Origin: Pyronema omphalodes | Lineage: Eukaryota; Ascomycota; Pezizomycetes; Pezizales; Pyronemataceae | Direction: 5' to 3' | Assembly: GCA_024516155.1 (NCBI GenBank) | Contig: JAJJXM010000032.1 | Location: 124,001-188,000 of the forward strand | Length of the DNA: 64,000 nt | Notes under the pieces: generated by a model | The model's input: the letters and a program-made list of their open reading frames with translations, nothing else | What the model was told of the DNA's origin: nothing | Database searches by the model: none | Part shown: one piece after another, positions 55,908 through 64,000 of the stretch | How the letters are laid out: the number at the start of each line of letters is the position of its first letter | Position numbering within the stretch: position 1 is the first letter of the stretch | Made by a program: the position numbers and the translations under genes

Positions 55908-57254
55908 TTTTCCCAAAACATCTTCTTCACTATCCAATAACTCAACGCTTGCAACTTTGACTTTCGTCTTAGCGGGGCACGAGGCAGCCATGTGGCCGAG
56001 GCCACCGCAGTAGAGGCAACGTCCTTCTGACAGGCGGGTAGCGCGTTCCTGTGCCGATAGTTTCTGACGGGGTCCCTGGGCAGGGGTTTGTTTGTTGGAA
56101 GGGGCGGTAGTTGATTGGGTAGCGGGGGTGGGGCTGCTTGTGGCAGGGGTGGCGACGCCAGTGGGTTTGATCTGGCCGCGGTTGGTGCGCAGCTTGCGGA
56201 GATTCTCCAGTGCTCTCAACTGGGAGTCCAATTTTTGGCACTGATCGACAAATTCGTGCATTGTAGTGGTGGGAGTGGCGCCAACCAACTTTTCATGCAA
56301 CTCAAGGGATAGGCCATTCCGTAGAGCGTCCATGGTAGCGGCTTCATCCCAGCCCAATTCTGCGACCAGGCGGGAACATTCTGCATAGTAATCTGAGAAC
56401 TCGCGGTTGTTTTCTCGGAGATTTTGTAGTTTCAAACGAGCCGTTGCGCGCTCGTCCTGGTCTCCAAAGGTGCGCTGTAGGATTTTTATGACGTCCTCGA
56501 CGTTGGTTAGGGCCCAGCTCTTACCATTATCCTTGATATACGGAAGGATCTGATCAAGGGCGCGTCCGCAGAGACGGCCCACGGCATAGGAGATTCGCTT
56601 CTGGGGGGTTGGGAAGCGTAACTCGTTGCTCACCAATTTAATACGAAGCAGGGAGACAAAACGGCGGAGGTCCTCCTTGTTGGACCCATCGAAGGTTGGT
56701 GGATCTGAAATTTTATCTCCGGTAACGCGGATGCCGGGGGAGGCGAGTAACGCGTTGATGAGTTCACGCTGGCGGGTGAGCTCCTTTGCGTAGTAGTGAA
56801 TTTCGTTCGTATCTGCTTGTTCCTCGGGGGTTAGGAGGATTTCGGGGTCTCGGGGGGGAAGTCTCGGGACTGGCGCGATGATAGCGGGGGGGGCAACTGC
56901 GGCTGCCTCTGTGGCCGGGGCTGGGGGCGCGGCGGCTTGCGGCGCTGTGCCTGGTCCGTTGGGGTAAACCTGCACGGACCGAGTCTGAATAACAACGGGG
57001 GGAATGGGGGCAGGGGTGGGGGCTTCCGCAGCGCGGGAGGTGACAGGGCTGGAAACTCGGGTGCTGGTGCGGGAGCTGGGGATCTCTGTGAGGTCGTTTA
57101 GTACGTAACCCGTGGGATGATCTTGGGCGTCCAGGATAGATTGAGCGAGCTGCTTGGTGAACGTGAGAGGTTCGTGCCCGTCTGGAAACTGAGTCATGGA
57201 GGCAGCGTTGACGATTTGCTGCCAATGCCCTTCGTCGATGACTTTAACGTGCAT
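55902..57254 (-). CDS. G1 gag, intact (450 aa), duplicate 2
   Basis: The predicted protein is identical to the gag at 51825-53177, including the zinc knuckle and end. Its 5' side has the small ORF (57265-57486), primer-binding site (57512-57520) and the outer 5' LTR, so this copy has a complete promoter context. The frameshift signal lies at 55870-55914. Confidence 0.9.
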   Translation of the reverse strand: MHVKVIDEGHWQQIVNAASMTQFPDGHEPLTFTKQLAQSILDAQDHPTGYVLNDLTEIPSSRTSTRVSSPVTSRAAEAPTPAPIPPVVIQTRSVQVYPNGPGTAPQAAAPPAPATEAAAVAPPAIIAPVPRLPPRDPEILLTPEEQADTNEIHYYAKELTRQRELINALLASPGIRVTGDKISDPPTFDGSNKEDLRRFVSLLRIKLVSNELRFPTPQKRISYAVGRLCGRALDQILPYIKDNGKSWALTNVEDVIKILQRTFGDQDERATARLKLQNLRENNREFSDYYAECSRLVAELGWDEAATMDALRNGLSLELHEKLVGATPTTTMHEFVDQCQKLDSQLRALENLRKLRTNRGQIKPTGVATPATSSPTPATQSTTAPSNKQTPAQGPRQKLSAQERATRLSEGRCLYCGGLGHMAASCPAKTKVKVASVELLDSEEDVLGKD

Positions 57255-57264
57255 GTTGGCGGGC

Positions 57265-57486
57265 TCAGAGGATCGGCTTAAGTCGGATGGTGTGACGGAC
57301 GTACTCCTGGTAAGTATAATCCTGGAGTTCCCAGCGGACCACAAGGTAGCAGTGATCTTCTGCTCTTCGGATGGCTCGTCGGACTGCGCCAGCGAATCGG
57401 TTAGATATTCCGAAGGTCTCAGTTAGTGTGTCAGTCTCTAGGGCTTGTTTCAAGGCGCGTGTCCAAGCAGAACCGGTTGGGTTCAT
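57265..57486 (-). CDS. G1 upstream small ORF (73 aa), duplicate
   Basis: It is identical to 53188-53409 and lies in the same position before gag. Confidence 0.62.
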   Translation of the reverse strand: MNPTGSAWTRALKQALETDTLTETFGISNRFAGAVRRAIRRAEDHCYLVVRWELQDYTYQEYVRHTIRLKPIL

Positions 57487-57522
57487 GCGTGTTGGTCGAA
57501 TAAATATTTAGATCGAACGTAA

Positions 57523-58053
57523 TGTCAAGGAACTAGGAACGGATGTTCGAAGAACACACTGAACACTATCGGCGGGGGGGGACTAGGCGGGATCCGTGGT
57601 ACGGGGACTGAAGACAAGGACCGAAGTGCACGACAGACGGACGGCACACGAGACAAGGACAGGGACAAGGACAAGAATGACGTGAGACTTGAGAAGAGGA
57701 GTCTTTATTTAAAGGACAAGGGAAAGACACAAGACGTTCGATGGAGAACTCAACGACCGGGAGGCAAGCCTCCTTATGTACAAAGGGCGGCCAGCACTCC
57801 TGCTGGGCCGTCATCCAACATCGCTACATGACAGCTTCCGTTCTCCATCATTTCACCTGCGACGCCACAGCTCTCCAGCTCATGGTACCTTATCCATCAT
57901 CAGTCAGTCCAACAACAACAACGGCACGGCACACACAACACACAACGACAACACAACACAACACGGCAAGACAACGGCACGACGTCAACTACAACAACGA
58001 CAACACAATGGTGACGCAACAACACAACGGCTCGTCAGCCGTGCGCGGTGACA
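57523..58053 (-). repeat. G1 LTR (5' LTR of the minus-strand element)
   Basis: 531 bp. On the minus strand it starts TGTCACCGCGCACGGC, three bases different from the internal LTR within the first 13 nt. It is flanked on the right by CTTGG (58054-58058), the target duplication in O1 ORF1. Confidence 0.92.
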
Positions 58054-59048
58054 CTTGGGGCGTCGGGTAGAGGTGTGTCCTGACCAGACGAACTGTCACG
58101 CTGAGGTTCCGGTGTCGCTTCAGTCGACGTGATTGCGAGGAGAGGTAGGGGGGACTTTAACTTGAGGGCATCAAGTTTGTCCTGGGCGGCGGTGGTTGCG
58201 TGCTTGGAGTGCATCAGGCTTCGCACCGGCGATGCAGCTCTCGGTTTGTGGTTGACCGGTGTTCTGGTCGTTGGTGAAGTGGGTTGGGTGTTCTGGTCAC
58301 TTCCCCTTCGCTTTCTCTTGCCAGGAGGGTTGCGAACAGCGTCCAGGACATCCTGAATGTCGTGTTGGACGACGGACAGTTGCATAGTCATCTCTTCCAT
58401 TGCTGAGGAAGAGGCCGTGAGGTTCGGTGAGGGGGGCGCCGAAATGACTTGTTGCTGTTCGTCGATTTTCTTCGTCAGGGCGTCCACATCAGCCTCGAGA
58501 GCTGCAGTTTCTGCCTGTGTAGAGTCGCATGCTGCGCGCAGCATCTCGTTTTCGCCGAGCAGATCGTTGAATTTGCTCATCATGACGTCGAATCTGCAGT
58601 GTATCGCATTGCTGTTGTTGCGTATGGATTCCTCGAGTGTATTGAAGCGTCGCTGTGTGTCCTGATGGATCTGTTGTATCCCCAGGAAGCTGGCTCCGGT
58701 GAGTTCGGCGTAGTTGTCTCTAAACAGTTGATCGAGCGTGACATAGTTGTCTTTAACTGCGACTGCCTCATTAATCGCAGATACAATATTGCAACGGTAG
58801 TTACTGAACCGGCTGTGTTCAGTTGTCGCCTGTTGCTGCTTTGTTGAAGCCGAAGAAACTGGTGATCCTGCCAAGACCGCGCTCTGGAAGAGCTTTCTAG
58901 CGAAGTTTCCATCAACTTCATCAACTTTTCCAGCTCTTCCATCAAAAGGAGGATTGGATCCATCATGAGGAGGGTCGGCTAGAACGTTGTACGCGTTTAT
59001 GGACCGTTTCGATCGTTGGGCGTTGTTCTGTTGTTGTTTTGGCGACAT
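58054..59048 (-). CDS. O1 ORF1, N-terminal part (copy 3)
   Basis: The ATG at 59048 (MSPKQQQNNAQRSKRSINAYNV) aligns with 23687. About 330 codons are open to the G1 insertion: an N-terminal region, a segment matching LGIQQIHQDTQRRFNTLEES, a likely coiled coil (about residues 160-205; ENEMLRAACDSTQAETAAL and on), MEEMTMQLSVVQHDI and a basic PPGKRKRRGSDQN stretch. It ends DTPLPDAPS at the junction. The rest is at 29050-29509. It resembles LINE ORF1 by position and by its coiled coil, and has no catalytic motif. Confidence 0.78.
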
Positions 59049-59251
59049 TTCGTGAGGTGGGGTAAGCCAAAACTAGTGAAAACTCTGATTTTGCGACAAA
59101 AGTCAACAAAAACAACGTAGAATTCCCTGAAACTTCTGAGAATAACGTAACAGAGTGCGGCGAATCCGAATCCGATGAGAAAACCGGGGGTTGCGGTGCT
59201 CGTTGTTGAGAATGCAGGGGGGGGGTCGCGGTTGCCGTGTGCAATCTTTCT
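59049..59251 (-). other. O1 5' UTR (copy 3)
   Basis: It starts AGAAAGATTGCACACGGC at 59251, then CAACCGCGACC and a C tract, followed by CTGCATTCTCAACAACGAG. It matches 23494-23686. Eleven extra bases precede the shared start. It ends at the ORF1 ATG. Confidence 0.65.
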
Positions 59252-62200
59252 AGGAGTATTCTTTACGGTTCCATTCATTTTGCAGCATAAGAGCCACTTT
59301 GCTGCAGAATCATTTGAAGTTGCACCACTTGATAGCGACTGCGATGCTATCCTTCCATATTGGTGGATGCCTCAACACCAGCCCTGCAACCTCTGGGGAG
59401 ATCAAGACCAGATCTCATTCACCTCCTCACGTTGCAAAGAGAAATGCACTAAGGCGCAAGCCAGTGCTTTCTCCCTCCAGGTCGACAAACACGTACTCGA
59501 CCACCCAGAGGCCTTAATCTTTGGCCACATCTTATCCGTATCCACCACAGAAGAATTATCAGAGGCACTTCAACAAGTCCCTGAGAAGTTTCGTGGGTGG
59601 ATCAATATTATGACAAAGGAAGCAGCAGATAGACTGCCAGAACACAAACCATACGACCATGCTATTGACCTGAAAGAAGGAGACACTCCTCCTTGGGGAC
59701 CTGTGTACGCTCTCAACGAAGTTGAGCTTGAGACACTGTGAGAATGGTTGAAAGATATGCTGCGTACTGGAGAAATCAGACCTTCCAAGTCACCAGCAGC
59801 AGCTCCTATTCTCTTCGTCCCAAAGGCTCATGGCAGAGGTCTTCGGTTATGTGTTGACTATCGGGGCATAAAGAAAATAACCATTGCCAACTGATACCCG
59901 CTCCCACTCATGTCTGAATTACAAGACAGAGTGCGAGGAGCCAAAATATTTACAAAGATGGATCTGAAGAATGGATACCATCTAATAAGAATAAATGAAG
60001 GAGACGAATGGAAAACGGCTTTTAGGTGCCGATATGGGTTATATGAATTTCTGGTTATGCCTTTTGGGTTGAGCAATGCTCCGGCCACATTCCAAGATAT
60101 GATGAATCATATCTTTAGGGACATGTTGGATCAGGGAGTAATCGCGTATATTGATGATGTTCTCATATATGCTGAGACAGAGGAAAAACATGACGAATTG
60201 GTCAAAGAAGTATTGAAAAGGTTGGAAGAAAATGGGTTGGTTATATCACCAGAAAAATGTGTCTGGGGACAAAAGAAAGTGGAATTTCTGGGATATATAA
60301 TAAGTGAAGATGGAATCGAAATGGCTAAGGACAAGGTGGAAACTGTCCTTATATGGGAACCCCCAAAGTCCTTGAAGGAAGTTCAAGGCTTTCTTGGATT
60401 CGCTAACTTCTATCGGAGATTCATTAAGGACTTCTCAAGGATATGTCGACCTCTTACAGAATCTACGAAAGGCGATCCAAAGAAATGGGAATGGAGTGTT
60501 GCGATGGAACCAGCATTTGATGAGCTAAAAAGATGATTCACTACAGCACCAATCTTGCATCATTTTGATCCAAGAAAGGTCTGTATCGTCGAAACTGATG
60601 CTTCTGATTTTGCTTTAGGTGCAGTTCTATCCCAGAAAGGGGATGATGGAAAGTTGCATCCAATTGCTTTCCATTCAAGAAAATTCACTCCTGCTGAGAT
60701 AAATTATGAGATTCACGACAAAGAGCTATTGGCTATTGTTGACTCATTCAAAGTATGGAGAAGATATCTTGAAGGAGCGATGTTTACTGTGGAGGTTTAC
60801 AGCGACCATCAGAACCTTGAGTATTTTACAACAACAAAAGTACTCAATCGACGTCAAGCTAGATGGGCTCAAGAGCTTGCTGGCGTTGACTTCAAAATTC
60901 ATTACAGACCTGGGGTAAAGAATGGAAAACCTGATGCTTTATCTAGGCGTCCGGGGTTCTGCGCTGAAAAGGGGGGAGGTGAAGATCAGCCGATTACGAC
61001 GATCCTCCATCAAAGTCATTTTGCATCCATTTCGTCAATCAGCAGTGCTGGAGAAGGAACATCATTTATTATTTCTTCAGCACGTCTTTCCTCTATTCCC
61101 TTGGTCAAATGGTCAGCAGAATTTTTGAAGATGGTTAAGAAAGCTGGAAAACTGGATCAGTTTTACGTAGAGGCAACAAAGAAAATCAAAGAACCACTGA
61201 CGATAGAAGATGGCATTCTCTATCGAAAAAAAAACTATGGGTACCAAAGGATTTGGTAAATACTGTTCTTGAATCCGAACATGACTCTAAAATCGCAGGT
61301 CACTTCGGACAAGATAAAACTATTGAACTAATTCGAAGGAACCTCTGGTGGCCGAAGATGGAAGAAGGAATAATAAATTATGTTAAGAGTTGTATGGAAT
61401 GTCAGAAGGACAAAAAGGCACGGCACCTGAAGTACGGATTACTTCAACCATTGGAATTACCTTATGCCCCATGGCGATCAATCGCCATGGATTTTATTAC
61501 AGACCTACCGGAATTAAATGGATGTGATCAACTCTGGGTAGTAGTTGATCGATTCTCAAAAATGGCCCACTTCATACCATTGCAAAAAGACGGCAAGACA
61601 ACTGCAGACCTTGTCAGAATCTTTGCGAAAGAAATCTGGAAGTTACATGGGCTGCCAACAGACATTGTTTCGGATAGGGACTCCAGGTTCACAAGTACGA
61701 CCTGGAGAGCATTTCTTGGGACACTAGCTATCAAACCTAGAATGTCCACAGCGTTCCACCCTCAAACCGACGGACAAACGGAACGACTTAACCAGACAAT
61801 TGAAGCTTACCTCTGCTCATTTGTCAATCATGAGATGGACGATTGGGTTGACTTATTGCCAATGGCAGAGTTTGCCTACAACAACTCAGTAACCACCACT
61901 ACGGGACTCTCACCTTTTTATGCAAATTACGGTTACAACCCCATTGCCAGCAACCCAACTGCAACTGCTGTGCGAAACCCAGCCAGCAAAGCATACGCCC
62001 ACTGGATGCATACTGTGCATGAAGGAGCAAAGTTATCCTTACAGAAAGCACAAGACAGAATGAAAAAAGTATGCAGACCTACAACGAAACGAGGCACCGA
62101 TTTACCAAGTTGGAGACTTGGTTATGCTTGATGGACGACACATAAAAACAAGACGCCCATCACATACATTGGATCACAAACTCCACGGTCCATTTCAAAT

Positions 62201-62567
62201 CGAACAAGTCATATCCCCAACAGCATTACATCTCACATTACCACGAAAATGGAAGATTAATAATGTCTTTCATATTTCCCTACTTGAGCCTTTCCACACC
62301 GGTACAAGAGCTCTACCAGACCCAAACAAAATTCTTAGGGAAGCAGACGACGTTGAGGGAAGCCAGGAGTACGACATTGATGAAATTTTGAGCAGTTACA
62401 AACCAGGGAACAGAGTACTTTACATCGGTAAATGGCTTGGGTGGCCTAACAAGAAAGATTGGACGGCGGAACCCTTCGACAAATTTTCAGTAGGAGGTCA
62501 GGAAAGGCTAAGAGAATTCCATCTCAAGCATGCTGATTCTCCGAGGGACTACCGACTCAAGGATTAA
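59252..62567 (+). pseudogene. G2 pol, remainder: protease end, RT, RNase H, integrase, chromodomain, broken
   Basis: It resumes at the duplicated [22 protein letters not shown] near 59840, MPFGLSNAPATF, YIDDVLIYAE near 60148. RNase [17 protein letters not shown] near 60590. Integrase: zinc CMECQKDKK near 61395, DFITDLPE near 61490, SDRDSRF near 61671, QTDGQTERLN near 61764. The chromodomain at the end (YDIDEILSSYKPGNRVLYIGKWLGW, positions about 62370-62444) is diverged from G1. Stops are at 59739 (TGA), 59893 (TGA) and 60534 (TGA), with frame changes near 61245 and 62110. Inactive. Confidence 0.92.
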
Positions 62568-62736
62568 AGCTTAATGTTCTCCCACGTGGTTTTCATTAGG
62601 TTGAGTCGGTAGTAGGATGTAGGGGCTGGAGGACTACATCTATAATTGATCACTTAATCACTGGGCTGCGGCGAGGTGCGATCACAGAATGATGAACTAC
62701 GAGCTTCGGGACGAAGCATGAACAGGGGGGACGTGG
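62568..62736 (+). other. G2 spacer between pol and 3' LTR
   Basis: Non-coding, 169 bp. A G-rich stretch, AACAGGGGGGACGTGG (62721-62736), lies just before the LTR and is the likely polypurine tract. Nothing else is recognised. Confidence 0.6.
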
Positions 62737-64000
62737 TGTCACACCCTATAATGTGTGAGAATAGAATAGGTATCATATATAACGCTATGGAAAATATGGC
62801 AAACTCGACCGGAGAATGAATAATCAAGTTAGTATCTCGGGCCGGAACCCCCAGAGGAGCTCCGGCTAGCCACGTCACGTGATTCGTGATTTTCCGATAG
62901 GACCTCACGAGGATCCCGGCCGGAGGCGTCGAAACTATTATTCACTGTCAGTTTATGAGGACTCAGGACGGAGAAGGGGAAGGAACACTTACCTCAAGGG
63001 TGTCAGCTTACCCTTGAGACAACTACGAACGACGCTGATGGAGAACGAAGAAGACGACGAAAGGTCACCTCCTTATACCTAAGGAGTATTCGGCAATACA
63101 CGGCTACGATAGGGGCTGCATAGCAACGGGAGATTCCAAGAAGATTCAGATGCGGCGCAAGGCTGTCATCCGGTTTTACGAGTTGGGTGAACAGTTGGGC
63201 GAAGAGATAAGGCAGAGTCTAGTCAGCAAACAGGAGTGGAATGCGGGACAAGGGTCAACAATGCATCAGCATGAGACAACGTCCAGCAGGGAACACCACT
63301 CAGGAAACCTGTTTGATGGAACTGATATGACGCGTGCTTGGGCCTAGAGCTGCCAACTTGGAACAAGACGGCATTTGCATCCACACCAGGGTGTGGCTGC
63401 GCGCAAGTGCGCGCAGGTGGGGCACATATGACATCACACAGGAATGTGACCTGAGTGATCCACTCCGGTAGGGCATCAGGATACCTTATGATGTCAGTAA
63501 CCTCCACTTGCAATCGAGATTCTCTCGGGAGATCTATGATGGCGCAACTCATACGATAAATGACTCATGCGCCATTATCACAAGAGTTCATGCATGATGC
63601 AGTCAGATGGAGTTGCCCTCCGCTGTGACTCATAACCCCAGCACCTCATTGGAAGGTGTGCTAGTACGGTGAGCTATTTCAAGGATTATTCTGACCAGGG
63701 CGAGCATTAAGCAAGTCAGCCATTAATTTCATTGCGCGCTTAGCACGATGCAAGCCTCAGCAGATGCATCACAGCTCTGACCCATATCTTATCTCCTAAG
63801 CTCAGTTCGGCAGTTGGTTCACCAAGGAAGGCTGGGCGAATTTCTAGACGAAAGTCTATAAAAGACCCTATATCTTCCCTCTGTCTCCTCCATCATCATC
63901 CATTTGATCCTATACGCGACGATACCATATCTACACCAACGAATACCTCCAAAGACGACCCTTAGGTTTATTCAGCCTGTGATCGGTTAATTCTCTTCCT
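62737..64000 (+). repeat. G2 3' LTR (cut by window end)
   Basis: It starts TGTCACACCCTATAATG and is collinear with 24459-25846 for 1264 bp, so about 120 bp lie outside. The double hairpin (63397-63416), TGACTCA sites (63561-63567, 63626-63632) and TATAAAAG are kept. The primer-complementary site is changed to TTAGGTTTAT near 63962. Many substitutions from the 5' LTR show that the insertion is not recent. Confidence 0.94.

Larger units (their letters stand above)
29515..58053 (-). mobile_element. G1 minus-strand element, split by a plus-strand G1 array and partly duplicated
   Basis: It runs from its 5' LTR at 57523-58053 to its 3' LTR at 29515-30045 on the minus strand. The flanking 5 bp are CTTGG (58054-58058) and CATGG (29510-29514), one base different, inside O1 ORF1. 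It is interrupted at 32594/50637 by the plus-strand array, with GTTTT on both sides. Its 5' half is present twice (50637-53976 and 54714-58053). Confidence 0.88.
50395..58053. repeat. 4,077-bp-offset direct duplication (50395-53976 and 54472-58053)
   Basis: Two copies of about 3,582 bp contain the end of a plus-strand LTR, minus-strand RT, protease, gag, small ORF and LTR. All reading frames I compared are identical between copies. I see differences only in the last 13 bp (53964-53976 against 58041-58053). The separating 495 bp (53977-54471) are G1 pol C-terminus. Confidence 0.9.

Overview
This window looks like a repeat island from a filamentous fungus (inferred, not proven). I found no host gene, tRNA, rRNA, CRISPR array or bacterial signal. 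Almost every base belongs to nested retrotransposons of two kinds. The first is non-LTR LINEs of the fungal Tad/I type: a Cys-knuckle ORF1, an ORF2 with endonuclease, reverse transcriptase (RT) and RNase H, short-repeat tails and 12-15 bp target-site duplications (TSDs). The second is Ty3/gypsy chromoviruses with a C-terminal chromodomain.

Families named here. G1 is a chromovirus with LTRs of about 0.53 kb and seven or more partial or complete copies. G2 is a chromovirus with LTRs of about 1.39 kb: one nested full-length copy plus one solo LTR. LINE-A/B/D are related LINEs with (TAAA)n tails. LINE-C is a divergent LINE with an (AAAC)n tail. O1 is an ORF1-only, LINE-derived element of about 2.1 kb.

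Layout. 1-5627 is a decayed LINE-A. 5628-9297 is 5'-truncated LINE-C. 9298-10476 is the 3' end of a G1. 10477-13357 holds LINE and O1 3' fragments. 13358-13431 and 23038-23493 are the two halves of an old G1, split by a full-length LINE-B (13432-23037). LINE-B itself holds a truncated LINE (15104-16328) and a solo G2 LTR (17581-18905). O1 begins at 23494 and is split at 24458 by G2, whose 3' LTR runs off the window end. G2 is split at 28549/59252 by a minus-strand O1. That O1 is split by a minus-strand G1 (29515-58053), and that G1 is split by a plus-strand G1 array (32595-50636). TSDs support most of these steps.

How the parts work together. G1 carries an 80-aa upstream ORF overlapping gag, a gag of about 450 aa with a zinc knuckle, a -1 frameshift signal (GGGAAAA plus hairpin), and a protease-RT-RNase H-integrase-chromodomain pol. 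No tRNA-type TGG primer-binding site follows the LTR in G1 or G2. In both, the first bases after the LTR are complementary to a 9-10 nt site inside the LTR, suggesting Tf1-type self-priming. The best-preserved coding regions are pol at 35613-39341, gag at 51825-53177 with its duplicate at 55902-57254, and the O1 ORF1, which stays in frame once the G1 insertion is set aside.
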